DNA of 64,000 bases from Cladocopium goreaui (taxonomy: Eukaryota > Sar > Dinophyceae > Suessiales > Symbiodiniaceae): NCBI GenBank assembly GCA_947184155.2, contig CAMXCT020000827.1, forward strand, positions 142,417 through 206,416, given 5' to 3'. Shown here piece by piece: positions 9,779 to 19,952 of this stretch (within the stretch, counting starts at the first letter, position 1; every line of letters starts with the position of its first letter). Below the pieces are notes generated by a model. That model did not search any database. It had not been told where the DNA came from and worked only from the letters and a program-made list of their open reading frames with translations. The position numbers were made by a program, and so were the translations under genes.

Positions 9779-12700
9779 ATTCCTACTTTTCTATACTTTT
9801 CTCATCTCCTTTTCCTTTCACGGCTTTCTATCCAAAAACCTGCAAGACTGAACTTTGAATGGTAAGATCGTGGATTATTTCTTTTCTCATCCCATTTTCT
9901 TTTTGTTGCTTCTTTTCAAAAACCTGCAATTTTCAACTTTGGAGGTAAAGATTCGTGGATTCCTGACTTTTTAGAATGCCATGTTCCTTTTAACGGTTTC
10001 TTTCAAACTCTCCATCATGAACTTTGGATGGTAGATGTGGAGGAAGGGGCTGGGAGCACCACCATACATGCTAATCCCAACACCTTTTAAAAATTCACTC
10101 TTTTCAATGGTTCTAGAGGATATTCTAATCTATATTTTTTGTTGCCCAACTGTCCTAGCACAGCACTAGCAAAAATGAACTTTGGATGGTCGATCTTGGG
10201 TTCCTACTTTTCTATACTTTTCTCGTCTCCTTTTCTTTTCACAGCTTTCTATTCAAAAACCTGCAAGACTGAACTTTGAATGGTAAGATCGTGGATGATT
10301 TCTTTTCTCATCCCATTTTCCTTTTGTGGTTTCTTTTCAAAAACCTGCAATTTCAACTTTGGATGGTAAGATCTTGGATTCCTACTTTTTTAATGCCATT
10401 TTCCTTTTAAAGCTTGCTTTCAAACAGCTCCAAGAATGAACTTTGGATGGGTAGATGTGGAGGAAGGGGCAGGGAGCACCACAATACATGCTTAATCCCA
10501 AACATCCTTAAAAAAATCAGTCTTTTCATGGTTCTAGAGGATATTCTATCTATAGTTTTGCCCAACTGTCCTAGCACAGTACTAGCACAAATGAACTTTG
10601 GATGGTCGATCTTGGATTCCTACTTTTCTGTACTTTTCTCATCTCCTTTTCCTTTCACGGCTTTCTATTCAAAAACCTGCAAGACTGAACTTTGAATGGT
10701 AAGATCGTGGATTTCTTCTTTTCTCATCCCATTTTCCTTTGGTTGCTTCTTCTCAAAAACCTGCAATTTCAACTTTGGATGGTAAGATCTTGGATTCCTA
10801 CTTTTTAGATGCCATTTTCCTTTTAAAGTTTGCTTTCAAACAGCTCCAAGAATGAACTTTGGATGGGTAGATGTGGAGGAAGGGGCAGGGAACACCACAA
10901 ATACATGCTCAACTCCAAGCATCCTTAAAAAATTCAGTCTTTTCATGGTTCTAGAGGATATTCTATCTATAGTTTTGCCCAACTGTCCTAGCACGGCACT
11001 AGCAAAAATGAACTTTGGATGGTCGATCTTGGGTTCCTACTTTTCTATACTTTTCTCGTCTCCTTTTCTTTTCACAGCTTTCTATTCAAAAACCTGCAAG
11101 ACTGAACTTTGAATGGTAAGATCGTGGATTATTTCTTTTCTCATCCCATTTTCCTTTTGTGGTTTCTTTTCAAAAACCTGCAATTTCAACTTTGGATGGT
11201 AAGATCTTGGATTCCTACTTTTTTAATGCCATTTTCCTTTTAAAGTGTGCTTTCAAACAGCTCCAAGAATGAACTTTGGATGGGTAGATGTGGAGGAAGG
11301 GGCAGGGAACACCACAAATACATGCTCAACTCCAAGCATCCTTTAAAATTTCAGTCTTTTCATGGTTCTAGAGGATATTCTATCTATAGTTTTGCCCAAC
11401 TGTCCTAGCACAGTACTAGCACAAATGAACTTTGGATGGTCGATCTTGGATTCCTACTTTCTATATTTTTCTCATCTCCTTTTCCTTTCACAGCTTTCTA
11501 TTCAAAAACCTGCAAGACTGAACTTTGAATGGTAAGATCGTGGATTATTTCTTTTCTCATCCCATTTTCCTTTTGTGGTTTCTTTTCAAAAACCTGCAAT
11601 TTCAACTTTGGATGGTAAGATCCTGGATTCCTACTTTTTTAGTGCCATTTTCCTTTTAAAGCTTGCTTTCAAACAGCTCCAAGAATGAACTTTGGATGGG
11701 TAGATGTGGAGGAAGGGGCAGGGAGCACCACAAATACATGCTTAATCCCAAACATCCTTAAAAAAATTCAGTCTTTTCATGGTTCTAGAGGATATTCTAT
11801 CTATAGTTTTGCCCAACTGTCCTAGCACAGCACTAGCACAAAATGAACTTTGGATGGTCGATCTTGGATTCCTACTTTTCTATACTTTTCTCATCTCCTT
11901 TTCCTTTCACGGCTTTCTATTCAAAAACCTGCAAGACTGAACTTTGAATGGTAAGATCGTGGATTTCTTCTTTTCTCATCCCATTTTCTTTTTGTTGCTT
12001 CTTTTCAAAAACCTGCAATTTCAACTTTGGATGGTAAGATCCTGGATTCCTACTTTTTAGATGCCATTTTCCTTTTAAAGTTTGCTTTCAAACAGCTCCA
12101 AGAATGAACTTTGGATGGGTAGATGTGGAGGAAGGGGCAGGGAACACCACAAATACATGCTCAACTCCAAGCATCCTTTAAAAATTCAGTCTTTTCATGG
12201 TTCTAGAGGATATTCTATCTATAGTTTTGCCCAACTGTCCTAGCACAGCACTAGCACAAATGAACTTTGGATGGGCGATCTTGGATTCCTACTTTTCTAT
12301 ACTTTTCTCATCTCCTTTTCCTTTCACAGCTTTCTATTCAAAAACCTGCAAGACTGAACTTTAAATGGTAAGATCGTGGATTCCTTCTTTTCTCATCCCA
12401 TTTTCCTTTCGTTGCTTCTTTTCAAAAACCTGCAATTTCAACTTTGGATGGTAAGATCTTGGATTCCTACTTTTTAAATGCCATTTTCCTTTTAAAGTGT
12501 GCTTTCAAACAGCTCCAAGAATGAACTTTGGATGGGTAGATGTGGAGGAAGGGGCAGGGAGCACCACAAATACATGCTTAATTTCAAGCATCCTTTATAA
12601 ATTCAGTCTTTTCATGCTTCTAGAGGATATTCTATCTATAGTTTTGCCCAACTGTCCTAGCACATCACTAGCAAAAATGAACTTTGGATGGTCGATCTTG

Positions 12701-15548
12701 GATTCCTACTTTTCTGGACTTTTCTCATCTCCTTTTCCTTTCACAGCTTTCTATTCAAAAACCTGCAAGACTGAACTTTAAATGGTAAGATCGTGGATTC
12801 CTTCTTTTCTCATCCCATTTTCCTTTTGTTGCTTCTTTTCAAAAACCTGCAATTTCAACTTTGGATGGTGAGATCTTGGATTCCTACTTTTTTAATGCCA
12901 TTTTCCTTTTAAAGCTTGCTTTCAAACAGCTCCAAGAATGAACTTTGGATGGGTAGATGTGGAGGAAGGGGCAGGGAACACCACAAATACATGCTTAACT
13001 CCAAGCATCCTTTAAAAATTCAGTCTTTTCATGGTTCTAGAGGATATTCTATCTATAGTTTTGCCCAACTGTCCTAGCACAGTACTAGCACAAATGAACT
13101 TTGGATGGTCGATCTTGGATTCCTTCTTTTCTGTACTTTTCTCATCTCCTTTTCCTTTCACAGCTTTCTATTCAAAAACCTGCAAGACTGAACTTTGAAT
13201 GGCAAGATCGTGGATTTCTTCTTTTCTCATCCCATTTTCCTTTTGTGGTTTCTTTTCAAAAACCTGCAATTTCAACTCTGGATGGTAAGATCTTGGATTC
13301 CTATTTTTTTAATGCCATTTTCCTTTTAAAGCTTGCTTTCAAACAGCTCCAAGAATGAACTTTGGATGGGTAGATGTGGAGGAAGGGGCAGGGAACACCA
13401 CAAATACATGCTCAACTCCAAGCATCCTTTAAAAATTCAGTATTTTCATGGTTCTAGAGGATATTCTATCTATAGTTTTGCCCAACTGTCCTAGCACAGC
13501 ACTAGCACAAATGAAATTTGGATGGTCGATCTTGGATTCCTACTTTTCTATACTTTTCTCATCTCCTTTTCCTTTCACAGCTTTCTATTCAAAAACCTGC
13601 AAGACTGAACTTTAAATGGTAAGATCGTGGATTTCTTCTTTTCTCATCCCATTTTCCTTTTGTTGCTTCTTTTCAAAAACCTGCAATTTCAACTTTGGAT
13701 GGTAAGATCCTGGATTCCTACTTTTTTAATGCCATTTTCCTTTTAAAGCTTGCTTATGGGTAGATGTGGAGGAAGGGGCAGGGAACACCACAAATACATG
13801 CTCAACTCCAAGCATCCTTTAAAAATTCAGTCTTTTCATGGTTCTAGAGGATATTCTATCTATAGTTTTGCCCAACTGTCCTAGCACAGCACTAGCACAA
13901 ATGAACTTTGGATGGTCGATCTTGGATTCCTACTTTTCTATACTTTTCTATACTTTTCTCATCCCCTTTTCCTTTCACAGCTTTCTATTCAAAAACCTGC
14001 AAGACTGAACTTTAAATGGTAAGATCGTGGATTCCTTCTTTTCTCATCCCATTTTCCTTTTGTGGTTTCTTTTCAAAACCTGCAATTTCAACTTTGGATG
14101 GTGAGATCTCGGATTCCTATTTTTTTAATGCCATTTTCCTTTTAAAGCTTGCTTTCAAACAGCTCCAAGAATGAACTTTGGATGGGTAGATGTGGAGGAA
14201 GGGGCAGGGAGCACCACAAATACATGCTTAATCTTAATCCCAAACATCCTTTAAACATTCAGTCTTTTCATGGTTCTAGAGGATATTCTATCTATAGTTT
14301 TGCCCAACTGTCCTAGCACAGTACTAGCACAAATGAACTTTGGATGGTCGATCTTGGATTCCTACTTTTCTGTACTTTTCTCATCTCCTTTTCCTTTCAC
14401 GGCTTTCTATTCAAAAACCTGCAAGACTGAACATTGAATGGTAAGATCGTGGATATCTTCTTTTCTCATCCCATTTTCCTTTTGTTGCTTCTTTTCAAAA
14501 ACCTGCAATTTCAACTTTGGATGGTAAGATCTTGGATTCCTACTTTTTTAATGCAATTTTCCTTTTAAAGCTTGCTTTCAAACAGCTCCAAGAATGAACT
14601 TTGGATGGGTAGATGTGGAGGAAGGGGCAGGGAACACCACAAATACATGCTCAACTCCAAGCATCCTTTAAAAATTCTGTCTTTTCATGGTTCTAGAGGA
14701 TATTCTATCTATAGTTTTGCCCAACTGTCCTAGCACAGCACTAGCAAAAATGAACTTTGGATGCTCGATCTTGGATTCCTACTTTTCTATACTTTTCTCA
14801 TCTCCTTTTCCTTTCGCAGCTTTCTTTTCAAAAACCTGCAAGACTGAACTTTGAATGGTAAGATCGCGGATTATTTCTTTTCTCATCCCATTTTCCTTTT
14901 GTGGTTTCTTTTCAAAAACCTGCAATTTCAACTTTGGATGGTAAGATCTTGGATTCCTACTTTTTAGATGCCATTTTCCTTTTAAAGTGTGCTTTCAAAC
15001 AGCTCCAAGAATGAACTTTGGATGGGTAGATGTGGAGGAAGGGGCAGGGAGCACCACAAATACATGCTTAATCCCAAACATCCTTTAATAATTCAGTCTT
15101 TTCATGGTTCTAGAGGATATTCTATCTATAGTTTTGCCCAACTGTCCTAGCACAGTACTAGCACAAAATGAACTTTGGATGGTCGATCTTGGATTCCTAC
15201 TTTTCTATACTTTTCTCATCTCCTTTTCCTTTCACAGCTTTCTATTCAAAAACCTGCAAGACTGAACTTTAAATGGTAAGATCGTGGATTCCTTCTTTTC
15301 TCATCCCATTTTCCTTTTGTGGTTTCTTTTCAAAACCTGCAATTTCAACTTTGGATGGTGAGATCTCGGATTCCTATTTTTTTAATGCCATTTTCCTTTT
15401 AAAGCTTGCTTTCAAACAGCTCCAAGAATGAACTTTGGATGGGTAGATGTGGAGGAAGGGGCAGGGAGCACCACAAATACATGCTTAATTCCAAGCATCC
15501 TTTAAAAATTCAGTCTTTTCATGGATCTAGAGGATATTCTATCTAGAG
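9779..15548. repeat. 417-bp satellite array, main block (about 14 units)
   Basis: The landmark ATGAACTTTGGATGG recurs at 10017, 10436, 10852, 11269, 11685, 12104, 12521, 12938, 13355, 14171, 14594, 15011 and 15428, so units are 416-423 bp; one near 13755 is shortened. Each unit contains four diverged sub-units that start with variants of AACTTTGGATGG (for example 10592, 10689, 10768, 10852), so the 417-bp unit is itself a higher-order repeat. The array decays into unique DNA at about 15548. Many short ORFs here are repeat artefacts. Confidence 0.95.
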
Positions 15549-16064
15549 TTTGACTATCCAACCATACATATTATATTTACATATTTTATATCATTCACAT
15601 ATAAAGCATATGTTTCAATCATAGTAAACACCATACATATTATATCTACATATTTGATATCATTCACATACAAAGCATATATTTCACACAGAGTGCACCT
15701 TACACACTATAGTAGCACACTCGGTCGCTTTCCGGGGCGTCCCCCACATAGGGGGGTGATGACGGGATTCTGGAATCCCGTCACGTTTTTTGGCTATGCT
15801 CCCTTTACGGGGGAGCCGAGTTGTCAGCCCCTGGCAAGATCTATAGTTAGAATATCCCTGAAAAGGTCCCGGTTGGAAAAACAATCACATGTTGTCAAAG
15901 ACAATTTTCCTAATTGGATTATACCCAGTGGTATTTAACAACATGTGCTATATCAATATATTATCCAAAGTGGTATTATAATTTATGGATTCTGAAAATA
16001 CCTTTTGGGCCGTATTCAAGACCACTGTTGGTTCATGATCATGTATATAGAGTTTGACTATCCA
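15549..16064. repeat. AT-rich segment bounded by 19-bp direct repeats, with a 69-bp internal duplication
   Basis: TAGAGTTTGACTATCCAAC occurs at about 15545-15563 and again at 16047-16065. Inside, ACCATACATATTATAT... is present twice, at 15561 and 15630 (69 bp apart). An inverted pair CACATGTTGT / ACAACATGTG lies near 15884 and 15939. The bounding repeats could be a target duplication of a small insertion, but the phrase TTTGACTAT also recurs at 16207 and 16611, so this is uncertain. Confidence 0.45.
15739..15816. repeat. Cluster of three adjacent hairpins
   Basis: CCCCC-ACATA-GGGGG (near 15740-15755), then TGACGGGATTC-TG-GAATCCCGTCA (15760-15783, an 11-bp perfect stem), then GCTCCC-TTTACGG-GGGAGC (15798-15816). 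No coding frame covers them convincingly. Confidence 0.6.
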
Positions 16065-16084
16065 ACAGTTTATATCTACGTTCG

Positions 16085-16660
16085 AATTCAAAATCTCCAG
16101 GAGTCCGGTGAGCACACCAACTCAATTACAAAATTGCACATCTTCAATTATCAATTATCAATTTTGTAGGGGTGATCATTTTACCCACACCCATTCCTTT
16201 ATTGGGTTTGACTATTTGGGCATCCCGGGAACCAAAAATACCATTGCCAAAGAATCTACAACACATGGAATGGTTTTTGGAAACCTGCCGTTGTTAGCAG
16301 AATGCAGTAGGGAGGGGTCAGCACAGTGGTTGATACCATAGATAGAATATGAAAGAATATAGAAGAATATGGGGATGGATCAAAACCTTCTGTCCCAATT
16401 ACACCCAATTCTATACAGATTACTTTTTAAAGTAGCTGGTTTTGATCGATGTCCAAATTCAAAATCTCCAGGAGGTCCGGTGAGCACACTGTAGCTAAAT
16501 GGGTACGGGTCAAATTTGGCCCCAGCTCAATTTCAAAATTTCACGTCTTAAAAAATCAACTATCAATTTTGGGGTGTGATAATTTGACCCACACCCATTC
16601 CTTTCTTGGATTTGACTATTGAATACCACTGCCAAAGGATCTATATTTCTGGGAACCACC
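16085..16660. repeat. Two diverged direct copies of a ~180-bp repeat
   Basis: 16085-16265 and 16452-16660 share AAAATCTCCAGGAG(G)TCCGGTGAGCACAC at the start, then TATCAATTTTG, then CCACACCCATTCCTTT, TTGACTATT and CCATTGCCAAAG/CCACTGCCAAAG. They are clearly related but with many changes. Function unknown. Confidence 0.6.
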
Positions 16661-17336
16661 AGCAACAGTGACAATTTCTTTGGAAGATTTTGGGCTGAAA
16701 TTCGCATGCCAGAACCTAATACACCAGCATAATGACAACATTTGGTGGTCATTCCAAAGGCCCAAACAACCAAATCACAAGCTAAATGACCGCTTTTGTG
16801 ATCATTTTTGAGGGACCTTTTTTTAACCAATCATCGACCCGGATTTTTGAGCCATTTTGGGATTCTATCTATAGGTTTTTTTCGGACCGTTTTTTTGAAA
16901 TTCCAGAGATTCTATCTACTTCAGGATGGTTATATATACATATGAATGATCACTTGGACTGTCATTCGCCATATCATGCTTCCCGTTTGAACGCACCCAT
17001 TTGCAGCATGCCGAGTGATTGACATGTGCAAGTCTCGCCTTCAAAACGACCACAGTCTAGCATACCTACCTTCAAAACATACCACAGTCTCAGCTATGCC
17101 GTTCCCCAGAAGCAGCCTGGCCCGTGCCAATGCCAATGCCAATTCAACCCATCGGATTGCGTGTCGTTCTCTGGCCATCAGCACCGGCTCATTAGGTAAA
17201 GTTGCTTAAAGTCATGCTGATCTTTGTGCCCATTGACTCATAGGAATTACAGAAGCATGCTATACTTTAGTAACTTCGTGACTTTTGGGTCAGTGATGAA
17301 TTCCAAGTCAGCGCGTATCCTTGCTGCCTCTTCCTT
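16661..17336. other. Unassigned non-coding stretch
   Basis: I see no supported gene, repeat or RNA here; only short unsupported open frames. Confidence 0.5.
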
Positions 17337-17722
17337 GTTGTACAGTAGCAACCGGACTTGGGACGCACAAAGAGAAAAAAGTATGAGTTGACATTCATGT
17401 TCAAGCTGCAGGGTTGCAAATCTGCTTGCACAACATGTGCGGGCAGCAGCGAAAGTCTCCGATGGCTGACCCCATTTTTGGGTCTAAATATGGATCCCAA
17501 AATAAGGTCCAGAATTGGATCACATTTTCATTCCTTCTTTCAAGTCTTTGCTTGGGCCCCGTTTGGGGATCCAGATTTAGACCCAAAAGTGGGGTCAGCC
17601 ATCGGAGAATTTTGCTGCTGCCTGCAGAGAGGTTTTACAAGCAGATTTGTGACGCACTAGCATGAGCGCAAGTGTTAATACATGCTTTTTCTCTCTGTGC
17701 GTCCCACTTTGTTTCTTGTACA
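17337..17722. mobile_element. Foldback/MITE-like inverted repeat
   Basis: Left arm 17337-17500 and right arm 17560-17722 are imperfect reverse complements. Paired landmarks are GGGACGCAC(A) with (T)GTGCGTCCC, CAAATCTGCTTG with CAAGCAGATTTG, CTCCGATGGCTGACCCC with GGGGTCAGCCATCGGAG, and GGATCC near the loop on both sides. The central loop is about 60 bp. No transposase is encoded, so this would be non-autonomous; flanking duplications were not resolved. Confidence 0.65.
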
Positions 17723-18211
17723 GTCGAGGTCCCTTTCTGGCCGCCATGTTTCTACTGGTTTTTTGGATTCTGTTTTGGAGGCCATGATGAAGCAGGTTTG
17801 TTGGCATTCGAGGCGTCCGAGGCTTACCGAGGCCTGCCTGAGGCACGCATGGCAGGAGTTAGTGTGGAAGAAATCGCCTGTGAGGACGTCAACATGTGGC
17901 AGGCACCGGTTTTGCAGAAACCACCCCTTCTGGGAACCTAGAATGTTGCAGGGCCAAGTCTAGGAGGCGAGACCTGGGGAGTCAACGCGTGGCAAGGTCA
18001 AGTTTGGAAAGAGGCATGGAAGCCGCAAGTGGGAAGAAGAGAACTCCTCAATACGAAGGCGTCACCGAGGGAAGGGGAGGAAACGGCAGAAAACCACCTT
18101 CCCCCGATACCAGCATCCTACAGCACTGCAAAAAAAGGAATGGAAGCTAGAAGAAGGAGTGGAAAAAAGGAGACGTGATGTGGGAACATGGCCGCTGCAA
18201 ATGATGGAATG
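17723..18211. other. Host flank left of retroposon A
   Basis: No convincing gene. Its last 20 bases (18192-18211, CCGCTGCAAATGATGGAATG) match 30121-30140 with a few changes. This suggests the flank was once contiguous with the sequence at 30141 onward, before retroposon A and copia element 1 arrived. Confidence 0.5.
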
Positions 18212-18227
18212 TTTTTTTTCCTCGAGT
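18212..18227 (-). mobile_element. Retroposon A, 3' fragment (poly-A tail), split by copia element 1
   Basis: TTTTTTTTCCTCGAGT, the poly-A end of a minus-strand retroposon. The rest lies at 29789-30120. The complete order is seen in retroposon B at 28862 onward. CGAGT (18223-18227) is the 5-bp target duplication of copia element 1. Confidence 0.7.
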
Positions 18228-18897
18228 CGTAAAACTTTGCACCGCTAAGTTGTGCCTTGAAAACCAAAACAAAACCTATCGCGATCAAAGTTACCCAAAG
18301 GCTTTTCCACAAATAAACAAACGTGAGTCAAACTTTCCGTGCTCTCTCGCTCAAATCACTCCAGACAACAAGCAACGCTTCAACACACACTCTGTTTCTC
18401 TCGCTCGGGCTTGAGCCAACGAGTATCGTTGACCATTCAGTTCAAATACTGTTTAAAGGTGACAAAAACCAAGGAGGGGTTTTTGTCTAAACTGCAAACT
18501 GTATTCCAGTCTTGACGAAATTCCGAAAAGCGATCCACTGAGGATCAAAAGCTTTCATTCGGCTCTAAAACTGTTGAAATGTTTCCAAACTGTTCAAATA
18601 TTCGGTTTCCTACAAAAACATCACAACTCTCAACTACAAAACGAGACGAGTGCAACCGCAGTGTCGGTTGTGCTCGTTGAGTGTCATAAAATGATCTATG
18701 CTTCATAGAGCATCCAAAAACATTCAAAAGTATATCTTCCACAGATGATATTCGGTCAAATCAAAACTACAAACTACGATCTGTCCATTCACAATCATTC
18801 CAAGTCAAAATAAGCTCGTCCACAGACGATACTTGGTGAAATCAAAACTGTGCAACGTCACTGATCTCTCAGCGCTATACCAGGTAGGATTTTCACA
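18228..18897 (-). repeat. 3' LTR of copia element 1
   Basis: 670 bp. On the minus strand it starts TGTGAAAATCC and ends GTTTTACG. It matches the split 5' LTR and the LTRs of elements 2 and 3. Ends are TG...CG rather than the usual TG...CA. No gene inside. Confidence 0.92.
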
Positions 18898-18906
18898 CCC
18901 CCTTTC
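18898..18906 (-). promoter_or_regulatory. Polypurine tract of copia element 1
   Basis: GAAAGGGGG on the minus strand, immediately before the TGTGAAAA of the 3' LTR. It is the expected plus-strand primer site; the same tract is at 33803-33811 and 51631-51639. Confidence 0.85.
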
Positions 18907-19007
18907 GATGAGAGGTCAGTATGGAGTCTTCGTCCAATACGTAGTGCAATCAATGCAATGCAATCCAATCCAGAAAGTCATGGCGTCCCATCACAATCCA
19001 GAAAAAT

Positions 19008-19589
19008 CTAATCCTCTGACATACCTGCAATAGAAGAAGTTGACGAAGCAGTTCTTCGCTGGCGAGGTACTGAATCTCCGAATAAAACCTGTGTAGAATG
19101 TTCCAGTGTACGACATGCAGTGCACCTTGCATATTCAGTCACTGGCAGACTCTTGAAAGTACGGCAAAATCGGGTCAAATGAAACTTCTGTCCTTGTTCA
19201 GAAACAAAAATACATTGCCCAATCTCAAAAGTCGAAGATGAAATACGGCAGATTTCACAAATTGTAAGCCCTCTCTTCACATTGTCCCAATCTGGATAAC
19301 AACGACAACGGCGATCAAGATGATAACATCTCTCCGCAGTTCCAATGTACAAATGATAAGAAGACGAAGTCTGAGCTCTGTGCATTTGTCTGAAGTCTGA
19401 CGTTTCATCCGATGTAGCCTGAGTATATTCAGCCTGAATTGTCGCATCCCTCAACTCTGGACTAACTTTCTCAATAACTGTCTTACGTTCCAGTGCTCCA
19501 CAAAGCCAGAATATAACAACTGTCCCCAAAGATCCAATCATCACTCCAGTCAATGCAGAAAATAGCACCACAATGAGAAGCTCATCCAT
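19008..19589 (-). CDS. Membrane-anchored double zinc-motif protein, 3' ORF of copia element 1
   Basis: 193 aa, between the polyprotein stop (364 bp upstream) and the 3' LTR, where envelope-like ORFs occur in some copia lineages. Residues 5-32 form one hydrophobic segment, probably a membrane anchor. The rest holds two copies of a metal-binding-like pattern: His90-x4-Cys95 ... C111-x-x-C114 and His137-x4-Cys142 ... C156-x-x-C159. A GC-rich block (GGCCGGCCCGGGC region) precedes the ATG in all three copies. The ORF is intact and nearly identical in elements 1-3 despite decay elsewhere, which supports real coding. It is not recognisably a fusion glycoprotein; the function is unknown. Confidence 0.75.
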   Translation of the reverse strand: MDELLIVVLFSALTGVMIGSLGTVVIFWLCGALERKTVIEKVSPELRDATIQAEYTQATSDETSDFRQMHRAQTSSSYHLYIGTAERCYHLDRRCRCYPDWDNVKRGLTICEICRISSSTFEIGQCIFVSEQGQKFHLTRFCRTFKSLPVTEYARCTACRTLEHSTQVLFGDSVPRQRRTASSTSSIAGMSED

Positions 19590-19952
19590 GGCTGGCGAAC
19601 GCGGCGCGGCCGGCCCGGGCTACACGAAAAAGGAAAAACACACACAACAGAACAAAACAACTGGAGTGTGAGCGTCCTGATGCGAGCACTCTCTCAACGG
19701 AGTTGATAGGCTCCTGAAACTAAACTGATGTCATCACCTGATTCCTGATGACAAGACTTGAGAATTCACTTAGTGAAGTCTTCACTGAAAAACTGTGCCT
19801 GACAATCGAATGTCCCTGAATCCGCTGTGAACCATGCAAACATGCAAATTCCACTGAACGGTTCAGCTGAAAAAGAAAACTGTACTTTCCTGAAGTCAAA
19901 CTGCTGACATGAAATGCAACCTGATGCAAACTGCAGTCAATGACAAACAAAA

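Noticed and set aside
10414-13358. 85-94-aa open frames in the satellite (for example 10414-10695, 12497-12781)
   Set aside because: They recur with the repeat unit and are broken in neighbouring units.
1-15548. CRISPR-like array
   Set aside because: Units of ~417 bp are contiguous with no unique spacers; this is a eukaryotic satellite.
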